DNA of 53,478 nt from an uncultured Erysipelotrichaceae bacterium (GTDB lineage Bacteria > Bacillota_I > Bacilli_A > Erysipelotrichales > Erysipelotrichaceae). This document shows positions 42,752-50,453 of the stretch, piece by piece (within the stretch, counting starts at the first letter, position 1; each line of letters starts with the position of its first letter). The notes under the pieces are model-generated. The model searched no databases. It was not told where the DNA came from and saw only the letters and a program-made list of their open reading frames with translations. The DNA lies in assembly GCA_902778375.1 (NCBI GenBank), contig CACYXJ010000006.1, positions 1 through 53,478 of the forward strand, written 5' to 3'. The translations under genes were made by a program, and so were the position numbers.

Positions 42752-44077
42752 ATGAATACAGAGACGATTGCGGCAATATCCACCGCTCCGGCGATGGGTG
42801 CGATCTCGGTGATCCGCATCAGCGGCGATGATACCTTTGCGGTTTTGGAAAGACTGACCGGAAAGGATTTTTCGCATGCTGAAGGGTATACCGTGCATTT
42901 CGCGACAGTCTATGACCGGGAAGAACCGGTGGACGAAGTGCTGATCAGCATCTTCCGTGCTCCGAGGTCCTATACCGGCGAGGATGTGGCGGAAATCAGC
43001 TGCCATGGCGGCGTGTATCTGACCCGTAAGGTACTGAGTCTGGTGCTTGGGGCAGGGGCGCGCATGGCAAGAAGAGGAGAATTTACCGAACGGGCATTCC
43101 TCAACAACAAGATGGACCTTTCCCAGGCGGAAGCTGTCAATGATCTGATCAATGCCCGGGACAGTGTCAATGCCCGCAGTGCCGTGCATTCATTAAAAGG
43201 TTCCGTGACGAAGCTGATTGCACCGCTGGAAGAAGAACTGACCCAGATTATTGCCAATATTGAAGTCAATATCGACTATCCGGAATATGACGATGTCCGT
43301 CAATTGACGGAAGAGGAAATACTTCCCGCCGCAAGAAAGTGGCAGAAGGAGATCCGCAATATCATCGAAACCGCCCAGCAGGCTGTCCAGGTCAGAGACG
43401 GAATCGACACGGTCATTCTCGGCCGTCCCAATGTCGGAAAATCATCCCTGCTCAATGCCCTTCTGGAAGAGGACAAGGCAATCGTTACCGATATTGCCGG
43501 AACGACCCGCGACCTGGTGGAGGGAAGTGTGCGGCTGGAAGGCCTGACTCTGAACCTGATCGATACTGCCGGTATCCGGGAAAGTGCGGACACGGTGGAA
43601 AAGATCGGCATCGAGCGGTCCCTGCAGGCTGCGGAAAAAGCGGAACTGGTGATTCTGGTTCTGGATGCGTCGCGGCAGCTGAATGAAGAAGACGAAAAAC
43701 TTCTCGAACTGACAAAAGACAAGGAACGGATCATTGTCTACAACAAAAGTGATCTGAACAGCGATGTCGAAGGTCTTTCTGTCTCGGCGATTCATAATCA
43801 GATTGATGAACTGGTTCAGGAAATCCGCAGACGATATGAAAAGGGACTGATCATGGCCAGCGCCGACACCCTCAACAACGAAAGACAGATCGGTCTGGCG
43901 CTGCAGGCGGAGCAGTCCATGCAGGATGCGGTTGCGGCTCTGGAAGCCGGCATGGAACTGGACGTCGTGACCATCGATCTGGAAAACAGCTGGACAGCAT
44001 TGAAGGAAATCACCGGAAAGGCAGGCAGGGAAGATCTTCTTGACGAGATTTTCTCCCGCTTCTGTCTGGGGAAATAG
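42752..44077 (+). CDS. mnmE: tRNA modification GTPase MnmE
   Basis: With MnmG, forms the cmnm5 modification on wobble uridine. The 441 residues from ATG 42752 begin MNTETIAAISTAP like other MnmE proteins; the frame opens eight codons earlier but those residues are not family-like. The N-terminal folate-binding domain has RAPRSYTGED and GEFTERAFLNNKMDLSQAEAV. The G domain has GRPNVGKSSLLNALL, DIAGTTRD, DTAGIRE and NKSD, and the end FCLGK carries the catalytic Cys. It is divergent from the helicase across about 40 bases and leads a six-gene run. Confidence 0.96.
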   Translation: MNTETIAAISTAPAMGAISVIRISGDDTFAVLERLTGKDFSHAEGYTVHFATVYDREEPVDEVLISIFRAPRSYTGEDVAEISCHGGVYLTRKVLSLVLGAGARMARRGEFTERAFLNNKMDLSQAEAVNDLINARDSVNARSAVHSLKGSVTKLIAPLEEELTQIIANIEVNIDYPEYDDVRQLTEEEILPAARKWQKEIRNIIETAQQAVQVRDGIDTVILGRPNVGKSSLLNALLEEDKAIVTDIAGTTRDLVEGSVRLEGLTLNLIDTAGIRESADTVEKIGIERSLQAAEKAELVILVLDASRQLNEEDEKLLELTKDKERIIVYNKSDLNSDVEGLSVSAIHNQIDELVQEIRRRYEKGLIMASADTLNNERQIGLALQAEQSMQDAVAALEAGMELDVVTIDLENSWTALKEITGKAGREDLLDEIFSRFCLGK

Positions 44078-44086
44078 GCAAAGTAT

Positions 44087-44869
44087 ATGAAAGAACTGCA
44101 TTACTTGGACAGCCATGCCCATATCATGGCGGAGGAATATCAGGAAGATTTCGAGGAAATGCTCAAAAGGGCAGAAGACGCCCATGTCGACAGGATCATG
44201 ATCATCACCCTGTCGCACGAGGAAACGATGCGGGCACTCGCCTTTGCCAGGCGGGATCCCGGCCGGTATAAAGTCGCCGCCGGAATTTTTCCCGAAGATG
44301 TGAAGAATGTCAGCGACGAAGACTGGCAGGTTTTCGAAAAGACCGCCGCTGATCCGGAAGTGACATGTATCGGCGAAATCGGCCTGGATTATTACTGGGA
44401 AAAGGATCCGGAAATCAGAAAGCTGCAGCGGGAATACTTTATCCGCCAGATTGAACTGGCAAAGAAACTGAACAAACCGTTTCTGGTCCACTCCCGCGAT
44501 GCCATCCAGGATACATACGACATCATGAAAGCCCATCACGGCCGCGGGCTGATGCATTGCTACAGCGGTACGAAGGAAATGGCCAGGGAATTCGTGAAAC
44601 TGGGGTACTATATTGCCTTGGGCGGAGCGGTGACATTCAAAAACGCCCGCCATTCCGTCGAGGTGTGTGCCGATATCGACGAGAACTATCTGCTTTCGGA
44701 AACGGACTGCCCTTATATGGCTCCGGTACCGAAACGGGGCAAGCGAAACGAACCGTCCTATATTCCCTATATAGTAAATAAGATGGCAGAAGTGCGCGGT
44801 GTCAGCGAAGAGTATATGGCGGAAGTCATCGACCGCAACTGGACCCGTTTTCTGGAGGGCAAAGAGTGA
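44087..44869 (+). CDS. tatD: TatD-family metal-dependent DNase
   Basis: A 260-residue TIM-barrel hydrolase: metal motif DSHAHIM near the start, GEIGLDYYWE, HSRDAIQDTYDIM, MHCYSGT and ETDCPYMAP. TatD enzymes have 3'-5' exonuclease activity in studied cases. It lies 10 bases after mnmE and its stop overlaps the rnmV start by 4 bases; the tatD-rnmV-rsmA order is conserved in Firmicutes. Confidence 0.93.
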   Translation: MKELHYLDSHAHIMAEEYQEDFEEMLKRAEDAHVDRIMIITLSHEETMRALAFARRDPGRYKVAAGIFPEDVKNVSDEDWQVFEKTAADPEVTCIGEIGLDYYWEKDPEIRKLQREYFIRQIELAKKLNKPFLVHSRDAIQDTYDIMKAHHGRGLMHCYSGTKEMAREFVKLGYYIALGGAVTFKNARHSVEVCADIDENYLLSETDCPYMAPVPKRGKRNEPSYIPYIVNKMAEVRGVSEEYMAEVIDRNWTRFLEGKE

Positions 44870-45402
44870 AGCCGGCAATCCGGGAACTGATCGTGGTCGA
44901 AGGCCGTCATGACAGTGCGAATCTGAAACGGTATTATGACTGTGACACGATTGAGACCGGCGGCACCGGCTTTACGGAAGAAACGATTGCGATGATCCGG
45001 AAAGCGGCCGAAAATCGCGGCGTGATCATCTTTACCGACCCGGACTCTCCCGGCAACCGCATCCGCAGTGCTCTGAACCAGGCTGTTCCCGGATGTAAAA
45101 ATGCCTTTGTGCAGAAAACGGATGCCCGCACGGAAAAGAAGGTCGGAATCGAACATGCCCCGTTCGAAGTGCTCGATGAGGCATTACGACACCTTGTGAC
45201 GTATGAAGATTCAGCACCTGAAACGATCAGTGTACAGGATATGTACGATCTTGGTCTTGCCGGAAGTGAGAACAGCGCAGCGAAACGGGAACAGCTGGGG
45301 CGGAAACTGCATATCGGTTTCGGCAATGCCCGGGCCATGCGGCAGCGGCTGAACCGTCTGGGACTGGACAAAGAGGAAGTGCGAAAGGAACTGGAAGGAT
45401 GA
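44866..45402 (+). CDS. rnmV: Ribonuclease M5
   Basis: A 178-residue TOPRIM nuclease that matures 5S rRNA ends, needing ribosomal protein L18 in Bacillus. TOPRIM motifs: IVVEGRHDSANLKRYYDCD and IIFTDPDSPGNRIR. The C-terminal part (LGRKLHIGFGNARAMRQRLN) is family-typical. The start overlaps tatD by four bases and the stop overlaps rsmA by four, so the three are coupled. Confidence 0.95.
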   Translation: MKPAIRELIVVEGRHDSANLKRYYDCDTIETGGTGFTEETIAMIRKAAENRGVIIFTDPDSPGNRIRSALNQAVPGCKNAFVQKTDARTEKKVGIEHAPFEVLDEALRHLVTYEDSAPETISVQDMYDLGLAGSENSAAKREQLGRKLHIGFGNARAMRQRLNRLGLDKEEVRKELEG

Positions 45403-46244
45403 CAAGATACATCTCTACACCCTCGAGAACAAAGGAGATCCTTGAAACATACGGCCTGCGCGCCCGCAAGGGATACGGCCAGAACTTTCTGGTGGATCCT
45501 GTCATTGTCGAGAAGTGCGCCCTGGCTTCCCATTGTCAGGACGCGGTCATCGAAATCGGTCCCGGTATCGGCGGGCTGACCGAGCAGCTGGCAAGGCACT
45601 CCCGGCATGTGACAGCTTATGAAGTGGACGAAGATCTGATTCCGGTTCTGGCGGACACATTGAAAGATTATGATAACGTCGAGATCATCCTGCAGGATTT
45701 TCTGGAGTCCGATCTGGAGGGAAAACTGGCAGAACTGGAAAAAGCATACGGAACCGTGACGGTCTGTGCCAATCTGCCGTACTACATTACGACACCGGTA
45801 TTGTTCAAACTGTTCGAATATCCCGAGATTCCCTATATTACCGTAATGGTGCAGAAGGAAGTCGGTGACAGGTTTGCGGCAAAGCCGAAGGACAGTGCCT
45901 ACAGCGCCCTGTCGGTGGAAGCACAGTTTCTGTATGATGTGAAGAAACTGTTCACGGTACCGGGCAGGTCATTCAACCCTTCGCCCAATGTTGACAGCGT
46001 GATCGTACAGTTTGCCCGCAAGGAAACAGATCTTCGCAAAGAGGAGATCCGGGCGTTCTATGAGATGGTCCGAGCATGTTTCAAACAGCGGCGTAAGACG
46101 CTGTACAACAATCTGAAGGAATATCTGCAGGATAAAGAGAAAGCGGAAGAAGCACTGAATGCATGCGGAATCCCCCTGAGCCTGAGAGCCCAGGAGGCGG
46201 ACACCGGCATGCTGTACAGAGTTTTTGAGGAAATACGGAAATGA
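45399..46244 (+). CDS. rsmA: 16S rRNA (A1518/A1519) dimethyltransferase RsmA (KsgA)
   Basis: Dimethylates two adenines in 16S helix 45; loss gives kasugamycin resistance in E. coli. The 281 residues contain KGYGQNFLVDPVIVEK, the SAM site VIEIGPGIGGLTEQLA, VCANLPYYITTPVLF and PSPNVDSVIVQF. Overlaps with rnmV and ispE are four bases each. Confidence 0.97.
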   Translation: MTRYISTPSRTKEILETYGLRARKGYGQNFLVDPVIVEKCALASHCQDAVIEIGPGIGGLTEQLARHSRHVTAYEVDEDLIPVLADTLKDYDNVEIILQDFLESDLEGKLAELEKAYGTVTVCANLPYYITTPVLFKLFEYPEIPYITVMVQKEVGDRFAAKPKDSAYSALSVEAQFLYDVKKLFTVPGRSFNPSPNVDSVIVQFARKETDLRKEEIRAFYEMVRACFKQRRKTLYNNLKEYLQDKEKAEEALNACGIPLSLRAQEADTGMLYRVFEEIRK

Positions 46245-47089
46245 AAGACAGAGCATACGCGAAAATCAATCTGTGTCTGGACGTTGTGGGAAAACGGGAC
46301 GACGGCTACCATGAACTGAACATGATCATGGTTCCGATCGATTTCTACGATGTTCTGGAGATGAATATTTCCCGGGAAACAACCCTTAGCCTGAACCGGA
46401 ATTATCTGCCGGTCAACGATAAGAACACGATCATCAAGGCAATCAATGTCATGCGGGAACACTTCGGCTTCGAAGAGGAATTCTCCTGCGTATTGCAGAA
46501 ACACATTCCTACCCGGGCCGGACTGGCCGGGGGAAGTGCCGATGCGGCGGCTGCGATCCGCCTGATCTGCCGGCTGCTGTCGCTGCCGGCAACAGAAGAG
46601 GAACTGATCGGTATTGCCAAACAGGTCGGAGCCGATGTGCCGTTCTGTCTGCTGAACAGGCCGTCTCTGGTACAGGGGATCGGTGAAGTACTGACACCGT
46701 TCCGCTGCGATCCGGATTTCGAGATCCTGCTGGTCAAACCGCGCCGCGGCGTTTCCACCAAGGAAGCTTTTGCGATCGTGGATTCGCAGGAAAACGAACA
46801 TCCCGATTGTCAGAAAATGATGCGGGCACTGATCGAGAATGATTATGAAAGTGTGGTCTCTTCCCTCGGCAACAGCCTGGAAGATGCGGCGGTCTCACTG
46901 GTAAAGGAAATCCGCACTGTCAAAAACAAACTGGTGGATGCCGGCTTCGACGGTGTCCTGATGTCAGGAAGCGGATCGACAGTCTTTGCGATCACCAGAA
47001 ACACCGGTCTGCTCGAAGATACGATGCGGAAAATGAAGGAAGAACACTATTTTGTCCGCCGGACAAGAATACTGGGAGGATATGAGTAA
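46241..47089 (+). CDS. ispE: 4-diphosphocytidyl-2-C-methyl-D-erythritol kinase
   Basis: A GHMP kinase of the MEP isoprenoid pathway. The 282 residues show AYAKINLCLDVVGKRDDGYHEL, the ATP loop PTRAGLAGGSADAAAAIR and the C-terminal MSGSGSTVFA. Its presence indicates non-mevalonate isoprenoid synthesis. It overlaps rsmA by four bases and its stop abuts the next gene (TAATG). Confidence 0.96.
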   Translation: MKDRAYAKINLCLDVVGKRDDGYHELNMIMVPIDFYDVLEMNISRETTLSLNRNYLPVNDKNTIIKAINVMREHFGFEEEFSCVLQKHIPTRAGLAGGSADAAAAIRLICRLLSLPATEEELIGIAKQVGADVPFCLLNRPSLVQGIGEVLTPFRCDPDFEILLVKPRRGVSTKEAFAIVDSQENEHPDCQKMMRALIENDYESVVSSLGNSLEDAAVSLVKEIRTVKNKLVDAGFDGVLMSGSGSTVFAITRNTGLLEDTMRKMKEEHYFVRRTRILGGYE

Positions 47090-47808
47090 TGAAAAACGCG
47101 ATTATTATGGCAGCCGGAAAAGGCACACGTATGAAGTCGGATCTGCCGAAGGTACTGCACAAGGTGCTTGGCATGACAATGATTGAACGGGATCTTGAAA
47201 ATCTGCAGAGAGCAGGAGCGGAAAGAATCGTCGCCATCGTCGGCTACAAACACGGAATGGTTGAGGAAGTTCTGGCCGGAAGGTGCGAGACAGCAGTTCA
47301 GGAGCCGCAGCTCGGCACCGGTCATGCCGTCATGCAGGCAAAGATGCTGGAAGGTGAAAAAGGACTGACTCTGGTTGCCAACGGCGACTGCCCTTGTGTC
47401 AGACCGTCCACCTATGCCGCTCTGTATGAAGCATGCAGGGACGCCGATATGGTCGTGCTGACAGCCGAGCCGGAAGATGCCGCATCCTATGGCCGGGTGA
47501 TCAGAAACAGCGACGGCACAGTGGAAAAAATCGTCGAATTCCGCGACTGCACGGAAGAAGAAAAAGCAGTCAGGGAAGTCAATACCGGGATTTACTGCTT
47601 CAATAACGAAGCCCTGTTTGAAGGCCTGAAGATGCTGAAGAACAACAACGCCCAGCAGGAGTATTACATCACCGACCTGGTTGAAATCCTCAAGAATCAG
47701 GGAAAGACTGTCAAGGCAGTTAAAACCGACGATTATGCGGAAGTACAGGGAATCAACGACGTCCAGGAGCTTGCCCGGGCGGAAGCCTATCTCAAAACGG
47801 CAAATTAG
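47089..47808 (+). CDS. UDP-GlcNAc pyrophosphorylase domain protein (short GlmU type)
   Basis: A 239-residue nucleotidyltransferase like the N-terminal half of GlmU: AAGKGTRMKSDLPKVLHKV, the glycine-rich EPQLGTGHAV and NGDCPCVRP. The left-handed beta-helix acetyltransferase half of GlmU (about 200 residues) is absent: the gene ends cleanly at 47808 and no helix repeats follow before prs. Position between ispE and prs matches glmU in Bacillus. Either acetyl transfer is done by another protein or this enzyme serves another sugar nucleotide. GGGAGG precedes the ATG. Confidence 0.85.
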   Translation: MKNAIIMAAGKGTRMKSDLPKVLHKVLGMTMIERDLENLQRAGAERIVAIVGYKHGMVEEVLAGRCETAVQEPQLGTGHAVMQAKMLEGEKGLTLVANGDCPCVRPSTYAALYEACRDADMVVLTAEPEDAASYGRVIRNSDGTVEKIVEFRDCTEEEKAVREVNTGIYCFNNEALFEGLKMLKNNNAQQEYYITDLVEILKNQGKTVKAVKTDDYAEVQGINDVQELARAEAYLKTAN

Positions 47809-47882
47809 CCTTTTCACAGAGTTGACGAAGCGAAAGGAAAAGTGATTTACTTAAATCGGCTACAAACGGAAGAGAGGACATC

Positions 47883-48857
47883 ATGGTCAAAGAAACGGTA
47901 GTATTCGCATTGACATCAAGTGTTGACCTTGCGGCGGAGGTGTGCCGCAAGCTGGAAATTCCTTTAGGAAAAATCAAAGTTGAACATTTCGCGGACGGGG
48001 AAATCCTCGTTGAACCGCAGGAATCCGTACGCGGCAGAAACGTGTTTATCATCCAGTCCACATGCAATCCGGTCACGGAAAGACTGATGGAAGTGCTGAT
48101 CTGCATCGACGCCTGCAAACGGGCAAGTGCCGGATCCATCAACATCATCATGCCGTATTACGGTTATGCCCGTCAGGACAGAAAGGCCAAGCCGCGCCAG
48201 CCGATCACATCCAAACTGGTTGCCAACCTGCTGCAGGTTGCCGGCGCCAACCGTATCCTGACATTCGATCTGCACGCTGCCCAGATCCAGGGATATTTCG
48301 ATATTCCGATTGATGATCTGACAGCAGTTCCGATGATCGGACAGTATTTCAAGGAAAAGAACTTCGATAAGGAAGACCTGGTTGTCGTTTCGCCAGATCA
48401 CGGCGGCGTTACCAGAGCCAGAAGACTGGCCGATATTCTGGAAGCACCGATCGCAATCATCGACAAGCGCAGACCGAAGCCGAACATGGTCGAAGCTCAG
48501 AATGTCATCGGTGACGTCGAAGGCAAGAACTGCATCGTTATCGACGATATCTGCGATACAGCAGGCTCGCTCGTTGCCGGCTGCCAGATCCTGAAGGATC
48601 ATGGTGCCAAGGATATCTACACCGGCATTACCCATGGTGTTTTCTCCCGCGACGCGCTCGACAAGATCGAGAAGTCCACGATCAAGGAAATGGTCATCAC
48701 CGACACCATTGCCCTGACACCGGAACAGGCTGCCAAGACCACAAAGATCACAGTCCTGTCGGTATCGGAAATGATCGCCAGAACAATCGATTCGATCGAA
48801 AATCATTCGCCGGTTTCCCGTGTATATAACCTGTATAACTACGACAGCTACAAATAA
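47883..48857 (+). CDS. prs: Ribose-phosphate pyrophosphokinase (PRPP synthetase)
   Basis: Makes PRPP from ribose 5-phosphate and ATP for nucleotide, His and Trp synthesis. The 324 residues contain MPYYGYARQDRKAKPRQPI, the divalent-ion loop DLHAAQIQGYFDIPIDDL, and the PRPP-binding IVIDDICDTAGS. AGAGGAC precedes the ATG. A weak TTGACG at 47822 hints at its own promoter in the 74-base gap. A strong terminator follows. Confidence 0.97.
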   Translation: MVKETVVFALTSSVDLAAEVCRKLEIPLGKIKVEHFADGEILVEPQESVRGRNVFIIQSTCNPVTERLMEVLICIDACKRASAGSINIIMPYYGYARQDRKAKPRQPITSKLVANLLQVAGANRILTFDLHAAQIQGYFDIPIDDLTAVPMIGQYFKEKNFDKEDLVVVSPDHGGVTRARRLADILEAPIAIIDKRRPKPNMVEAQNVIGDVEGKNCIVIDDICDTAGSLVAGCQILKDHGAKDIYTGITHGVFSRDALDKIEKSTIKEMVITDTIALTPEQAAKTTKITVLSVSEMIARTIDSIENHSPVSRVYNLYNYDSYK

Positions 48858-48868
48858 GAGAATGAAGA

Positions 48869-48899
48869 GACTGCGGCAGAAACAACTGCCGCAGTTTTT
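48869..48899 (+). terminator. Terminator after prs
   Basis: ACTGCGGCAG and CTGCCGCAGT form a perfect 10-bp stem with an AAACAA loop, followed by TTTT. Confidence 0.9.
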
Positions 48900-48916
48900 A
48901 CATGTGCAGGAATGGT

Positions 48917-48946
48917 TTGCCAAAGGATACAGCGGCAAATTACAAT
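48917..48946 (+). promoter_or_regulatory. Promoter for the esterase gene
   Basis: TTGCCA (48917-48922), 18-base spacer and TACAAT (48941-48946) lie 31 bases before the esterase start, after the prs terminator. Confidence 0.6.
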
Positions 48947-48976
48947 GAAATACAGATATGAAAGGAAACGATCATT

Positions 48977-49807
48977 ATGGCATTACTGCATATGAGTTTT
49001 ACCAGCAAATACCTCAGCGGCACGACCGATGTGAATGTGATCCTGCCGGATCTTTCCTACGGCCAGGAGCCGAAGGATCTGTATGGATCAGGGGAAAAGT
49101 ATAAAGTACTGTGGCTGCTGCACGGAACCTATGGCGATTACAGCGACTGGCTGCGCAAATCCAATGTCGAACTGTATGCAACGGAAAAGAAGATCGCCGT
49201 CGTCATGCCATCGGCACTGAATACCAATTATGTGGACTGGGGCACTTTTGCGATGGGATATCAGGCCTATTCCTATTTCTTCGAAGAACTGATGCCTATG
49301 GTTTACGGCTGGCTGCCGGTAAGCGACAGGCGGGAGGATAATTTCATCGCCGGGTTGTCGATGGGCGGACGCGGCGCCTGTGTTTATGCCTTCTCGAAAC
49401 CGGAGCGTTTCCATGCGGTTTACAGCTTCTCGGCGTCACCGAAGGTGCTGAAGGAACCCGACCCCGCCAATCCGTTTGCGGCAAGGGAATACAACCTGAT
49501 CAACAATTTCGGCGGTATGGAGGGCTATCTTGATTCGCCGCTGAACCTGCTGAAACAGCTGGAGAACGGTGACCGCGAAAAGCTGCCGGAGATGTATTTT
49601 GCCTGCGGCGACAAGGATCCGATCGCCTATCAGGACTTCCTCGCTTTCCGGAAGTATGCCAAAGAGAACGGAATACCGGCGGAATTCTTTGAAATTCCCG
49701 GCTTCAGCCACGAGTGGAGATTCTGGGATCTCTGTCTGCAGGATGCCCTGGCCAGATTCATGCCGGAAGAGGGTAAAAAACCGGTATTTACGGCACAGAA
49801 TATGTGA
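48977..49807 (+). CDS. Alpha/beta-hydrolase esterase (EstA/FrmB-like)
   Basis: A 276-residue cytosolic esterase. The oxyanion region LLHGTYGDYSDW, the nucleophile elbow GLSMGG (Ser128), an acid in FACGDKDPIAYQDF and the catalytic His in GFSHEWRFWD make a full triad. The family includes acetyl-esterases, tributyrin esterases and S-formylglutathione hydrolases; the natural substrate cannot be inferred. There is no signal peptide. AAAGGAAAC precedes the ATG. Confidence 0.88.
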   Translation: MALLHMSFTSKYLSGTTDVNVILPDLSYGQEPKDLYGSGEKYKVLWLLHGTYGDYSDWLRKSNVELYATEKKIAVVMPSALNTNYVDWGTFAMGYQAYSYFFEELMPMVYGWLPVSDRREDNFIAGLSMGGRGACVYAFSKPERFHAVYSFSASPKVLKEPDPANPFAAREYNLINNFGGMEGYLDSPLNLLKQLENGDREKLPEMYFACGDKDPIAYQDFLAFRKYAKENGIPAEFFEIPGFSHEWRFWDLCLQDALARFMPEEGKKPVFTAQNM

Positions 49808-49867
49808 AAATTATGGTATAAAATCTTGTATTTGAAAGTAAATAAGTATAAACTTAACTTTGTATAA

Positions 49868-49882
49868 GTGGGAATGTCCCAC
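49868..49882 (+). other. Hairpin in the cold-shock gene leader
   Basis: GTGGGA-ATG-TCCCAC is a perfect inverted repeat about 30 bases before the csp start. It could affect temperature-dependent folding or translation of the leader, though no T-run or known riboswitch pattern is present. Confidence 0.4.
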
Positions 49883-49914
49883 CGGGTACATAGAATAGGA
49901 GATTCAAAACCAGG

Positions 49915-50115
49915 ATGGCAACAGGCAAAGTTAAGTGGTTCAATGCCGAGAAAGGCTACGGATTCATCACAACAGATGAAGGAAACGATGTATTCGTACA
50001 CTATTCTGCAATTCAGGGGGAAGGTTTCAAGACATTAGACGAAGGTCAGTCTGTAACTTTCGATGTAACTGAGAGTGACCGTGGTCCTCAGGCAGCAAAC
50101 GTCGTTAAGCTCTAA
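49915..50115 (+). CDS. Cold-shock domain protein
   Basis: A 66-residue Csp. The RNA-binding motifs [17 protein letters not shown] (RNP1, KGYGFI) and VFVHYSAI (RNP2, VFVHY) are exact. It probably acts as an RNA chaperone. AGGAG lies about 14 bases before the ATG, which is long, so the leader structure may matter. A strong terminator follows. Confidence 0.95.
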   Translation: MATGKVKWFNAEKGYGFITTDEGNDVFVHYSAIQGEGFKTLDEGQSVTFDVTESDRGPQAANVVKL

Positions 50116-50140
50116 TCATTAGAAAACTGATGTACGCATG

Positions 50141-50168
50141 AGAGCGGAACCCCGCTCTTTTTCTTTTG
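50141..50168 (+). terminator. Terminator after the cold-shock gene
   Basis: AGAGCGG and CCGCTCT pair across an AACC loop, followed by TTTTTCTTTT. Confidence 0.9.
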
Positions 50169-50175
50169 TTTATGC

Positions 50176-50204
50176 TTTAAAAAACGATTTTCCTTTATTA
50201 TAAT
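50176..50204 (+). promoter_or_regulatory. Promoter for the metG T-box transcript
   Basis: A weak TTTAAA (50176-50181), 17-base spacer and exact TATAAT (50199-50204) precede the T-box leader. Confidence 0.65.
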
Positions 50205-50210
50205 GTTTTC

Positions 50211-50431
50211 ATAAGCGACGATAAGAAGAGTAGTCAGAAGGAAAAATGCAGAGAGCAGGCGGGAGGTGCGAGCCTGTTTTGGAGAACTGATGAAGATGGT
50301 CTTGGAGCTGGTGCGGCAATCTGAGCCGTACCCGGAGACGTCCGTTATCACAGAGAGGGGCCCGATCGATCATTTCGGGCAAGATAAAGGTGGTACCGCG
50401 TGCAAGACGTCCTTTCATTTGGGACGTCTTT
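50211..50431 (+). promoter_or_regulatory. T-box riboswitch leader of metG
   Basis: The leader has a Stem I region (about 50214-50310), the T-box core AAGGTGGTACCGCG (50387-50400) and a terminator AAGACGTCC/GGGACGTCTT (50404-50430) with a T-rich tail. The likely specifier is Met AUG at 50290-50292, in GAACTGATGAAG; a second AUG lies at 50296-50298. Uncharged tRNA-Met should favour antitermination and metG expression. Confidence 0.92.
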
Positions 50432-50453
50432 AATTTTCAGGAGGTGAATGAAA

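Noticed and set aside
43442..44878. A 478-codon minus-strand open frame across mnmE and tatD
   Set aside because: It spans parts of two well-supported plus-strand genes and shows no protein family features.
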